NCBI GenBank assembly: GCA_964036665.1
Contig: OZ038528.1
Span: 12,716,501 to 12,780,500 of the forward strand
Direction: 5' to 3'
Origin: Gordius sp. MW1
Taxonomy: Eukaryota > Nematomorpha > Gordioida > Gordea > Gordiidae
DNA length: 64,000 nucleotides
Part shown: positions 45,160-57,900 of the stretch, piece by piece
Layout of the letters: each line of letters starts with the position of its first letter
Position numbering within the stretch: the first letter of the stretch is position 1
The notes under the pieces: generated by a model
The model's input: the letters and a program-made list of their open reading frames with translations, nothing else
What the model was told of the DNA's origin: nothing
Database searches by the model: none
Made by a program: the position numbers and the translations under genes

Positions 45160-45265
45160 TAACCCTAACCTAAACCCCTGACCTAAAACACTAATCCTTA
45201 CCTAAAACCCCAACCTAAAACACTAACCCTTACCTATAACCCCGACCTAAAACACTAACCCTCCT
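45160..45265 (+). repeat. Degenerate telomere-like CCCTAACCTAAAAC repeats
   Basis: About seven imperfect units of AACCCTAACCTAAAAC/CACTAACCCTTACCTAAA. Irregular spacing and isolation argue against a true telomere. Confidence 0.75.
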
Positions 45266-45275
45266 GACCAATCTA

Positions 45276-45955
45276 AGGCCAAAGCTAAAATTTATTTCCA
45301 AATTTGTAAATATCATATCCATGGAAGTATTAGTATTCAACATCAATCTAGTCACACCTGTAAAGTATTTCTCTTACTAAATTCATTAATATAATATAAA
45401 TTATGAATAAAAGTGAAGTACTGCATAATTATAGGTTAAAACTTAAATTCTAATTCATCATATCAATAAACAGATGTTAAGGCAAAACATTTTAATAAGT
45501 TTATCAAATGATCAGGCCAAAGCTCAAATTTATTTATAAATTTGTAAATATCATATCCATGGAAGTATTAGTATTCAACATCAATCTAGTCACACCTGTA
45601 AAGTATTTCTCTTAATAAATTCATTAATATAATATAAATAATGAATAAAAGTAAAGTACTGCATAATTATAGGTTAAAACTTAAATTCTAATTCATCATA
45701 TCATTAAACAGATGTTAAGGCAAAACATTTTAATAAGTTTATCAAATGATCAGGCCAAAGCTCAAATTTATTTCCAAATTTGTAAATATCATATCCATGG
45801 AAGTATAGTCTTCAACATCAATCTTGTCACACCTGTAAAGTATTTCTCTTAATAAATTCATATATAATATAAATTATGAATAAAAGTAAAGTACTGCTTA
45901 ATTATAGGTTAAAACTTAAATTCTAATTCATCATATCAATAAACAGCTGACCAAT
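45276..45955 (+). repeat. 238-bp tandem repeat, 2.9 copies
   Basis: Units start AGGCCAAAGCT at 45276, 45514 and 45752 and are about 95% identical by eye. The last is shorter. All frames contain stops. It lies downstream of the broken FLYWCH copy. Confidence 0.9.
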
Positions 45956-46754
45956 CTTGATCAGTTCTGACCAATTTGGCTGCTTTTTTTCTGCGACTTT
46001 GACCTGTTCCCTATTTCCGTTAATGGAGCAGCTGGTATTGACAATTTGCTACATCCATATTGTCAACTCGCATTTATATCCTACATGTTGCAAACGTTGA
46101 TTTTCACAGGGGTACGGGGATAGTTAGTTTTTTCCAATGCAAGAAAATTGTGTGTGTATTGATGTGTTTTCCTACAAAGTTTATTTATATTGACGCGGGT
46201 ATCCACAGTATGCGCAGGGGTGCGCCTATAGCCCATGCGTCATTAATTAATCACAAGAAATGAAGAATCCACAAGAACAGTGAATATAATAATTTGTAGC
46301 AATTATCATTATGTAGTTCTTCCTCTCTTAACGTCTCCGTTTTTGTGCAATCTATCTCTCAAAGAAAAGGAACTTTACAACTATTCTCGTCTCCACTAAA
46401 GGGTGGTACTGGTTCCATTTTATGTCAAATGCAATAAGCTTGACACCTCCATCCCTTACCCCTTAACCTAGCTTAATCAAATTAACCGGTATAAAGATTC
46501 AAAAACTTATCCTAATGAAAAACTAATCCTGTTTTATTCAAGTGTGGCGCTATAGTAGACTAAATTTCATTAGCTTCATTTTTAGATCCTTTGACTATTA
46601 TTTAGACTTATCATATGTATTGAATTGAATAATGCCCTAAATGCTCAATTGCTAATTACTCATCAGTTATACTCACCTATTCTTACCAGAACTCACCTAT
46701 TCACATCAGAACGCAGCTGATATTACCGTTTGTTTTTAATTTTTGAAGTGTAAA
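45956..46754. other. Spacer upstream of FLYWCH gene B
   Basis: No gene recognised. The frame at 46060-46263 has no motif support. Near 46640-46720, CACCTATTC-type repeats occur. Confidence 0.4.
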
Positions 46755-47499
46755 ATGTCTAATGTTAAATTTATATTATCCCAAAGAAAAAAACCTATTT
46801 TAGTTTATGAAAATTTTGAATACATTCTAGTCGATATTGGAAAAGATACGCGTGTTTATTATAAATGTCGATGTAGTAATTGTTCTGGAAGAGGTTTCTA
46901 CTTAAATGAAAATTTTACCTTAACCCATGAGCATGATATTATCCCACATAAAGGTAACTAATAATTATTTGCACTTATTTTATATATAGCTTATCCAAAC
47001 TATGGATGCATTGATGAACCTCAACAAATATTGAATATTTACAATACTGCTAGTAGGCCTCTTCAAACATTAGACAAGTAAGTTAGTTGAATACAAATTC
47101 ATCATTAACGTATTCTAGATGTATTTGGGATAGCAATGGAACAAAATAGGTGCAGTGCAATATCTACTTCCACCATTTTTACATCTCATAGTTGTAAGTT
47201 TAAGAAAAATATATTATAATTTGTATAGAATGTGTCTCTAGTCATCCTCAATTTGCTCATGCCTTGCCTTCCACCATTTTTACATCTCATAGTTGTAAGT
47301 TTAAGAAAAATATAATTTGTATAGATTGTGCCTCTAGTCATCCTCAATTTGCTCATGCCTTGCCTTCCACCATTTTTACATCTCATAGTTGTAAGTTAAC
47401 AAAAATATAATTTGTATAGATTGTGTCTCTAGTCATCCTCAATTTGCTCATGCCTTGCCTTCCACCATTTTTACATCCCATAGTTTGTGCCTTCATTAA
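46755..47499 (+). CDS. FLYWCH-type zinc-finger gene B with duplicated mini-exons
   Basis: Exon 1 (46755-46953) is 199 nt, the same length and phase as in gene A, and encodes LSQRKKPILVYENFEY, then YYKCRCSNCSGRGFYLNENF and HEHDIIPHK; Cys-x4-Cys and the terminal His pattern are kept, with Tyr for the usual Trp. Exon 2 (46990-47077) starts AYPNYG. Exon 3 is best read as 47150-47193; an earlier acceptor at 47118 leads to a stop. Module exons of 66 nt lie at 47229-47294 and 47325-47390, and the last exon is 47420-47499. Introns are 36, 72, 35, 30 and 29 nt. The module peptide begins YCVSSHPQFA and ends TIFTSHS. At 47229 the joined codon is TAA instead of TAT, so that module must be skipped, edited or null; skipping leaves 158 aa. 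AATAAA at 47578-47583. Confidence 0.65.
47168..47485 (+). repeat. 95-101-bp tandem array of exon+intron units in gene B
   Basis: Three full exon modules (66, 66 nt and the start of the last exon), each sharing TTCCACCATTTTTACATCTC and ATAGTT before the donor GTAAGTT and ending its intron in TTTGTATAG. Intron length falls from 35 to 30 to 29 nt by small deletions. Like gene A, the repeat begins inside the preceding exon. Confidence 0.9.
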
Positions 47500-47583
47500 T
47501 ATTCATAATTTACGTTGTGCTATTTGTAAACTCTATTTTTTTATGTTTTGATATTAAAAAGGATTGTTCTATTTTGCAATAAA

Positions 47584-48988
47584 GTTTTTAATTTATGTGA
47601 TTGTGTCCAATATATGTTATTGCTGATAATTTTCATCTAATGTTATAAATTATTACAGTTTGTAAGTTATAAGTAGAGCTGTTAAGTAACAAGTTATTGG
47701 AACTATTTCATTTTTTAAATGTAACAAACAAAAATAACTTTAATTTTATGGTTGATATAATAACAACATATTAAATAAAGTAGGAACTATAAATTTAGAA
47801 AATTTGGCTGGAAATTATCATTTGTAATATAAATTATCAAAGTTTAATTTCATCTAATAAAAGCCTATGCTAGATATAAATAGATTAAATGAATTATGAT
47901 CCCCTAAATTTATACTGAGATTCTTACATTACATATTAGACAAGAAGATTGCCTCATGGGGATGGGGTGGGTTTTCAAAATTTTTGGACTTATAATTTTT
48001 TATTAAACACTTTATGAACAATAATGGATGTGCTAAAGTAATGAATGTGAACCAACAGTTATTAATATTTAACCATGAGGACCTATTTATTTATGATATA
48101 TGGAGGTAATATATCTTGATATCACCTCAAGGTATAATTATAAAATGAATATGAGATGTTTAATTAAGATGTGTAATAATAGAACATTTGAATGTATTAG
48201 GTTAAGGTGGCATGATCTTATTTGCAAGCTACATGATCATACATATATTCTAGATGTAATTGAGTAAGAACTAAAAGTAGGAATTTCATTATCACCTTCA
48301 TCACATATCTATTTGTCAGAAGCAATTGATAGTATTTGTTTACAAACCTTTATATTGCTTTCCATAAGTAAAAAGATGTCATTTGTATATCAAAATTAGA
48401 TCACAAAACAAATCTAGACTATTACCATTCGTTAATTGTTTAAGTCTCATTCTATCCAATAAGAATATAAACTTATTGTACATATAAATAGATTAGGTAA
48501 ATTTTATTCCCCAAATTAAAATTGAACTTCTTAATAGATTTTACGCTAGATAAGTAAATCTAAATTAACTTTTTATAATATAAAAAAACTATGACTGATG
48601 ACTCATTATTTTATTGTAAAATTTGCATTACAATTTTACACTCATTTCACTTTTTATAGGATAAAAAATGTATGAAAGATGATTTATTCAATATTTATTT
48701 ACTCATTCTCAAAACAAACTTTTTATGATCACAAATAATACAATCAAAGCCTAGGTGAGTAAATCTAAAACCGTTTCTTATTATGTTATAATATTATACT
48801 CTTACACCTATACTTACTTATATTATAACTTTAAATAAGGTTTTATAAAAAACACTATTTTTAATTATTGAAAAAATGTTGTATTTATTTTATATGACTT
48901 TTATTTCATGTGGTTTATAATTTTAATATGTACCAAAATGCGTTATTTGAAGCATTTGAGCAGTTAGCAATTGAGTAGGATTCGAATA
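47584..48988. other. AT-rich intergenic stretch before SART1
   Basis: No coding or terminal repeats recognised. It would contain the promoter and 5' UTR of the SART1 homologue. Confidence 0.4.
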
Positions 48989-51900
48989 ATGCATGATCAA
49001 AGCAAAAAGGAACACAAAGAAAAGAAAAAACATAAACACAAAAGACATAAAGGTGATCACGTTCATGAGATCAACAAAGAATCAAAGGACCATACTGAAA
49101 GTGGGAATTTTACTCAGATACAACATGTAGAATCTCTTGGTATTCAAGATTCAAAGTATATAAATATATATAATTATTTATTATTATTTATTTTTATGTA
49201 AATATTTATTAATAAGTAAGGTTCGATTGTTTTAAATATTAAAGAGAAAGGGAATTTATGTTTTGGGCCACATGTTTTAGTAAAATACTTGTTTGTAGAT
49301 ATTTCTATATTTTTCAAAATCTATATAGCAAATTGAGAGAGCAATTAGGATTGGCACCATTAAAAGTAGATTCTAAAAATTTTGAAGAAAGGAAAGATGG
49401 TATACTAAATTACTATTTGTATACAATATATTAGGCAACAAGCAATATACTATACAAGGGCAAACATTTGTACATTTGCCCCCTACCAATATGAGTAAAA
49501 TCAAATCTGCTAAATTACTTGAAGAAAAGCTACATCTCAGAAAAGAAAAAAGAAAAATTGAGGATAGGTTAAAGTAATTAATTATTTGCTTTTCTTAAAC
49601 CTGATAGGCATTTTAAAACATTAGGGGAAAGTGATGAGGATGATAGTGCCATAAGTTGGGTTAAAAAAACAAGGCAGATGGAGAAAGAAAAGGAATTAGC
49701 AGCAAAGAAGGCTAAAATGCTTGAGGAATTGGACGAAGAATTTGGAATAGGAACACTTGTTGATGCACATGTTTTAAATGATCAGCAATTGATTAATAAA
49801 GTAACTAGTTATTGATTAGATTTGAGACATCTACCTATTTTGATATCTCACTTTCAAAATCCATTTTTTTATTTCCTTACCTTTTAAGAATTTATTTCTA
49901 AATTCATTATGTTGTGATTTTTTATTTTTTTTTGTCATATTATTGATTAAATACAAAATAGGTATAATTTCCTCATATACCAGCATAAAGTATAGATTGG
50001 TCCTAAGTAACAAAATTTTGTTATTAGATATAATAGTTCAATGTGTCCCTACAAAAATCAAACTTGTTTTTATTAATTGCTTAATTATAAAATTAAATTT
50101 ATGATTTTTAAGTTTTTCCCATAGACTTTTCAGGTTCATGAAATCATTACATTTAATTTGACAATACAGAAAATGAACATATTGTAGTTTAAAATAAAAA
50201 GGTAAAAATCAAAAAGGTGAAAATTTGTGGGGCATGGCTGACATTATTTGTTAGAAAAGTGCTGATGTCATAATATGTTTTTTAATCAATATGAAAATAG
50301 TAAATTCAAACACCTAGTAAATTGTCCTTATAATAACGATGGGCACATAGACCTGTTTTAAAAAATCCTCTATTTTTTCTGTGTAATAAAAAGTTGATTT
50401 TTATTGCCATTTTATTAACTTTTTTATTAATCTTATCTGTTTGTCTTCATTTTTTTATATTTATAAAAAATGTGTCAAAACCTTAAAAACTAATTTTGGT
50501 CCAATTGTGATAAGCATTGAAGTTTTCAATTTTAGAACCTATGTTATTTAATATAAAACTTATGTATTAAGTTTTTCCTTGTCAAGATTATAATTAAAAA
50601 GGGAAGCGGGGTGGTATCTTTATGCGAATTTATAAATGTTAAAATTTTATTTTCAATGGGCCGGGCCTAAAGGGCCGATCTTGCTAGGGTGTCTGGTCTA
50701 AAGGGCGTGAAAAGAGTAAGGAGGGGCCCGAGCGGACCTTAAAGTTTTCCGAACGGGCACGGACGGGCCTGAAGTGTATAAAAGAAGTTATGTACGAACT
50801 CGAGCGGGCTGCTGATCTCCTGAAAAGGGCCTGTTGCACATCCCTAATGTCAATACCACCGTGGCTATTTTCATTTATCATGTCCGCTATAGGTTGAATA
50901 CTCAAGCCCTGTGAAGTCATTTATCGTATGGTCGAGGTTTGTGTACTTCAGGCTCCAGCATATCATTCTCATCTCTGTGGCTTGTATCAGCTTTTCTCCC
51001 CTAGCATTAAATGCCAATGTTGCATTCCGTTAAAGTAACATCTGTCTTGCGATAGATTTGAAAGCACGGCTCTTTAACTATTGTCCCACATTTCGATATT
51101 CTTTGCCACTTAAGCCATCTTTTTCGAACCCGTGCATTGACATCCTTTGCACAACCTCCTTTTAATATAGCATCGAATCGAGGTTTGTCTATTTTTACCT
51201 TCATCATTTTGTCATCCAGCGAAGGAGTTCCTGTCACTCGTCTCAATATTAACCGTTTTCGATTAAGACTTTTCTTGCTAACCGTTTCGATAACGTCTAA
51301 TATAGTTTTTGCTTTTGTATCTTCTCCCATAGTACTATATTATCTGCTTATAGCATACTTGTTATCATATTCATAACAGAGGTCAGGTAAAGGTCTCATC
51401 CTATTACTAAACTCCCCACTCCCTGCTCTGCCTGAATTTTTTTTTTAATTTTGAGCAACAAAAATATTTTAATTTCGAATTTTTTGGATAAGAACTAGGA
51501 TTAATATATAATCAAATAAAAAGTGACAAAATAATAGATTTTTCAACAAATGTCATTGAGCCCGAATTGCCCGAATCTTATTATGGTGTTTGCCCGAAGA
51601 TCTAAATTAACGACAGATTCCCGGACGGGCAGCGGGCCGGGCTTTTCTGATCTCTGATTAATAATTATTTATCAGAGATCAATGAGCAAAAAGATTAGAG
51701 CAGATTCTTGATTTAATCCAATTTCAGCTGGAAGCTTTTCGACTCTCACTGACAGGAATTTGAGGCTTTATAAATATATTTCATAATCAAACAAATGCAT
51801 CCGGAATATTCTGTCCTATCCATCCCCAACATATCTAATCAAAAGGCACCGCATTATGCCTTTTTCCAAGTCGATAAAGACCTAGATTTCTTTTCCTCAT

Positions 51901-54900
51901 TTCCATTATTTGTCGCATTGTGTATTTACCGGCCATAAATCTCACCAAAATCATTTTCATGAGTTTAAAGGAGTGGCAAATTAGTTTGATAACTTTGTAA
52001 TTGCTACGCTTATAAGGATCAACTTTACCTTTTAATATGGGCATGATTGTGCTTGCTCCCTATCGATTGGGAAGTTGACCTTCTGTCAATATCTTTAAGA
52101 GGTTTGTCATTGTCGTGACTCCTTTATCACAACCTATTATCCACATCTGGTCCATTATAATTTTTCTTTGTGTGCATACTATCATTTATACTCTAACTTC
52201 ATCCTCCTGAAAAAGGTTGATCATATTTTTGTTTAGCTGGAAGGCGATCTTTGTCATTTGCAACATTCATAAGTTCCTCATTCTATTCCCTTTTTTATCA
52301 CTCATCTCGGCTTGAATAAGGTTCGACTCTCCTTATTTTTGACTATTCTAAGGTGCCTGACACCTTGACTTTCCTTAATCGGCATGCATAAGACTGTCGT
52401 CCCCTTTATTAAGCAGATCTCGATGTAACCGGCACTATTTGCTATTGCAACGACCGCAGATTTCTTGGCCTCTTAAATATCTTTATAATTCTCCGACTTT
52501 TTAAATTTATGGCATCGTCTATGAATTATATAACCAGTTAGTTTCATTTGTTTCCTTTGGTCTGTTCTATAATCTGTTCTGTATCGCCATTTCCTTTATG
52601 TCCGCAATGTTACATTCCGTTTCCACTTCATGACACCCAAAAATGTGGAGACTCTAGATTTTATAGCTTGGACCTATCTTTTAACACTTCCCATTTAATT
52701 AAGGTTCATATACCCTTTCCAAAAATATTCATTTTTCGAGATCTATAACAGAGGTCAGATATGTTTAGATTTTTCTGCCCGAACCCGGCCCGGTTTGAAT
52801 TTATAGCTTAATTGCCCGCTCGAACCCTTCTTAGTGTCCGCCCGACTAAGCCCGAATGAGTAGAGCGACCTGAACTGCCCCTCCCTAAATGATGGTATTT
52901 TAATTTTTGACAATTGCTTGACTCGGCCCACGGGCAGCGGACAGGCCTGGGTCGAAGTTTTCTGTTCTCTGAACTATAATAAGTGGACGATGTTGCCTGA
53001 CGATTTCTTGTCTCATTTGTGCAATCTTTAATTATCCATAAATCCTTTAACCGTATCAGCAGTCAATTTTACTGAAATGCTTTCCTTCCACTTCTATAGG
53101 CCACCATATGTCTTTGCCTTTTGCAAAATAAGTGTTGCTATATTTTGATGTTTCTATGCTCTTTAGGCCACGACCGTACCCTCCATGATTTCGTTTATAG
53201 CTTGATCGTTTTCCACGTGGACGTTAAATTCCCCCTTAATAATTAGCTTTTTCACCTGTCGTTTTTCTTATATCTTCTTTTCCAATAAATTTTTCACAAA
53301 TTCCCACTGACATTTTTTTGCTTCTATGTTTCGAAAATTATCATTTTGCACATATCATAATTTTGTTATGTGCAACACTATCAAACATTAAATGATGATT
53401 GATAGGATTTAAACTACACTTAATTTAGGAGTCGATCAAGAATATTTAATTATAAAATTATAGGTGTTAACAATAAATATTTTATTTTTTTTAAAAAGCA
53501 CATTAGTTAATACGATAAAAATATGCAAAGGTACTTATTTATTTTTATCGTAATTAAAAAATAATAGTTTTAATTTATATTTTTATAATATTTTACAATT
53601 TTTCTGTAACTTCATCTTCTGACTATTAAATTTTGCATAGTTGAATTTTCAAAGCGCGATAAAAACTTCTTATTAATTTTAATTAACTTAACGAATTTTA
53701 TGTCAACATTAATTCTGCATTGAGGTATTTACCTTCTAATTTATTTTTGTTTGACATTTATGGTCCTATTAAGGTTTTAAATAACATTTAAATGTAATTT
53801 TTCAATGATGTATATATTTTAAATTTCTTAATTAATTTTATAAATTAAAATTATTTTTATAATTAGGGTTATACTTCAGAAAATCTTAAAGGACTTGAAA
53901 TACAACATTCTTTAGATGCCTTTGAAAGGGGAAGGTCAGTTATTTTGACATTGGCAGATCAAGGTAAAATTTGTTTAAAAATAATATGGTTTATTATCTT
54001 TTTTAGACCAGCTCTATTTTGGTAGGGGACCGGGGCTATCTCCCATTAAAAATCAAAAAAGGCCTAGGCAAAAATTTGTGACCGATTTTTATATATTTTT
54101 TCTACAAAAATGTTCTTGACTACAATGTTCATTAGAGAGAAAAATATTATAGCATCACAGTTGATACATTTTTTATTGCAGGGTTTCAAAAATAGACAAC
54201 TCGTTGTTTTTCAAATTAGGCTAAGGTGAGATGTCTTATTTAAAGTCAAAAATATATTAATAACTTAAGTGCATGTGCCTAAATTGCTATAATATAAGAA
54301 ACTTATAGTTTTATAAAATTTTATATAAAAATTTTTAATAAGATAAATGTGAACTTATATTCATTCGTTCAACGATTTCCCTTTATCGGATGTTATTTTT
54401 TTAGTTAAAAGAATATGATGTCTTTTTTGTTTACAGGATACAGAGTTAGTTTTTTGATAGCAATTATGCACCTTGCTTAATTACTGAATGGGTAAAAGTC
54501 GGTAGGCCCAAGGTAATCATTTCACTTTATGTTGGGTTAAAAGATCACTGAATTTTTCAAAATTTTATATTTGCAGAAAAATCTTATGAAAACTTAATCT
54601 TTTTCAAATAATATTTGTTAAAAGTTAAGGGAACACGTTTGAGTAATTACAAAATTGAAAAATTTAAATAGGGTTGCTTTAACCGCGAAAATTCTTATTT
54701 TCTGCTTAAAATCTTTGTGATAAGGTTTTTTGGCCCAAATCTGCCTCAATAAGTACATTTATGATTCAAATTTGAGGTTAAAATAAATATAAATGATAAA
54801 ATTGGTTCAGAGGACGTGTATGAACCCGGTAAACATATAGCCCCGGACCCTACTATTTTACATAATTGGGATTATAAATATCTCGCATTCAAAAATCCTA

Positions 54901-57900
54901 CTCCCTATCTAAACCTATGTTTAGTTTTCTAAATTTTATCTTAAATATTTATAAACTCGATTTTTTTTGAATTGTCTTTATGACACATTTTCTAAATAAG
55001 CATTTAAGTGTATTGAATGATTTTAAAAAAACGACCTGGCATCTTATGTCTTTATATTATTTAAAGAAGCCATGCCTAATATCTGTATTGCGGTCTTTTG
55101 AAAATATGTCCTTATTTTTTATATTGGATAGGGCCAAAATTTTGGCAATATTTATGCTTAAGATTTTTTACTTAGAGATTTAAACCAAACGTCATATTTC
55201 TTCAGACTTGTTTCTTAAATCTGCCTGATTTTGCAATTAAATGGCTAGTCTGAATCTTATTAAGTTTCCGCCCGACAATGCTCAGATTGAGCTGCTCGGC
55301 TCGGAATGTTATATTTGCCCGTTCGATTAATAGGACTTTAATTTATTTTGGCCTAATATTTATAAATAAGCATTACTACAAAACATGATTGAATCTTGAT
55401 GTTACTTTTATATTTATGATTTAAATATAGCAATCAAAATTATAGAAAATAATCAGGGGACTAAACTACGATTAACAGATATTATATGTTAAAAGGAAAA
55501 AAAATAATTATCTATAGCCTAATTTAATATTAAATGAAAACAAAAAAATTTAAGTTTAAAAATAGCATTCAGTCCCAATTGCCCGATCTTCTTAAAATGC
55601 ACGCCGAGCCCGCCCACAAATTTAATACTTCCCTCTGTGGGTTGGGCTTTTCTAATCTCTGATTTAAACCCATAACAGTTAATTGAAGCTAAACATAAGA
55701 AAGCTTGCTAGGAACCAAACTAGGTGACATAGTTTTTGAAATATTAGTGGATCAACTTGAATAAGTTAAAATTACAGATAACCCATCCATATATTGCAGA
55801 TTTGAACTAAAAGGTTATTACCTAAATACGGTTTTAATTTTTTTTATTAAAATGTATATGTAATGATTTTACAACAGTTTTGATTTCATGAATATTAGAC
55901 TGTGTTCATCCCAGCCTCTTAATTCCGTGTTTCAATTGTTTCTTGGGATTTTTTTTAATTGCAAACTTCATGTTCAAAATATTTCAGCTTTTTCGCTAAA
56001 CAACTTTAATTGCATTGCATCTTCTTTGAAGATATACTTAAGGAGATGGAAGAAGGAGCAAACGATACGCATGCCATTTTGCAAAATGTTAACATGCTTG
56101 ATCAAGAAAAAGCTGAAATGAATATAAAGTTGCGTAAGACTAGACCAGACTATAAACCCTACGATGATGGAATGTTTGTTGAAGGCGCTGAATTGGTAAT
56201 AATTTGTTTAAGTAATAGAGTCGAGCTATTTATTTTATTTTGATTGTTAGCCAATTGACAAATCAGTTCTGGACAAGTATGATGAAGAAATTGGCGGGGC
56301 TGCAAAGAAGGAGTCGTTTGTATTGGGTAAGTTTTATAACTATATTGTTTATTATATAGAAATACGAGGCAAATAATAAGAATCGCTTTAATTACTATTA
56401 AATTTCTAGGACAATTATTTTAAGATCAGTAAAAATTAATTTATGATTTGTGACTTTAATTTAGGTCTTTTATTTGCTAATGTCAATTTGTATTAATCCT
56501 TATCTAGTTTAAAAATGTATCGCATTGATGGAGGTTAGTTATAATCACGCGCCATCAAGGTCACAATCATTTATTAAATCTTTACTACTTTTATAGGTGA
56601 TGATGGATATGTTGACGTTATCAATATGAACAGAGTGAAGCAAGAAAGTATCGACAAATTTAAAAAAGAACGGAATATCGTGAGTTTTTACATTTGTCCA
56701 TCCATAATAGATAAATTACACCCTCTGACTTAATTTAGCAAGATTTGCAAACTGCGCCATTGACCGTTGCAAGAGAATATTTTACTCACGAGGAATTGGT
56801 AATGTACCATTACTTGCATGTAAACTATTTAAAATGTTATTAGGCTTCGTTTAAAAAATCGAAAAAGAAAAACAAAAAATATAGGCCTAAAGATTCGACT
56901 ACAGAAAATACTGATACTTTAGAGTAAGATTTTTATTAATAATTTATAAAAGAAATGATAACGTAGAAATAATGGCGAGACCATAATGGAAAGATCAGAT
57001 GGCGATTCCCATCAGGGACGTAAGTTTAAATATGTTAAAAATGCCAGATTTTCGTGTAGTTTGGGGTTCGGGCTCATGGTTATATTTTTTAATATTAGGG
57101 CCAATGGATTCCGAACAATTGTTAGACGTTATCAAATTGGAAGAGGAAAACAGTCAATTGGAATTGGAAGAAGTCATTAAAAAGGCGCGTAAAAAAGCTA
57201 ATGAAACAAAAACCAAGGGACCCGATAAGGTTGTGATACTTAGCGTAATTCTTAAATGTATACAATATAGGTAGTTGAATTAATGCAAAAATGTGTCACT
57301 GAAACAACTGATACATCAGATGCGAATCAATCTATAACCCTAAATACAACGTCTGAGTTTTGCCGCGCGCTAGGCAAAATTCCAACTTACGGAACTTCTG
57401 GAAATCGAGAAAATAATCCTGGGGAAATTTTAGTACATTAAATTATATTTTTTGCATTTAGGTTTTTTAGTCCACAATACATAGTGTGAAGTGATAGTTT
57501 ATTTTTAATTTGAACTTCATACACATTGTAGATGATATCTTATTTATACAATTCAAATAAATTTATTAGTAAAAATCGTTGGTATAAACTAATTAGTTTC
57601 ATAAATTGCCCTTTTCATAAATCATACTTAAACTTGGCGATTAAATTTTATACACGCAATTTTTCTTACTCTCGCGTCGGGTACTAAAAGTTGAAACACG
57701 TTTGGGAGGAATTCTGTTTACGCTTTCGGGTTGGGTTGGGTTGAAAATTTAAGCCATCGGGTCGGGCTCGGGTTGAAAAATCGACTTTGTAGGTCTCTAC
57801 TTGCCCCCCCCCCCAATATTTGTATTTTTTTATAAATTTACAAGCGTATTTATAAATTCAGTACTCTAACTTCTTTTACTGCGATATAATAAATTGTCGT

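Larger units (their letters stand above)
50838..53330 (-). mobile_element. RTE-like LINE copy 5 in SART1 intron 4
   Basis: Antisense to SART1. Minus-strand pieces match LINE copies 1 and 3: 51330-51007 ([52 protein letters not shown]), 52044-51835 ([19 protein letters not shown]), and endonuclease-linker traces up to about 53300. Heavily mutated and interrupted by two short hAT MITEs. Confidence 0.75.

Noticed and set aside
45160..45265. Interstitial telomere
   Set aside because: Units are irregular mixtures of CCCTAA and CCTAAAAC and do not form a uniform array.
45276..45955. 238-bp repeats after the broken FLYWCH copy as coding modules
   Set aside because: Candidate acceptors (AATTATAG) are followed by stops within a few codons in all frames.
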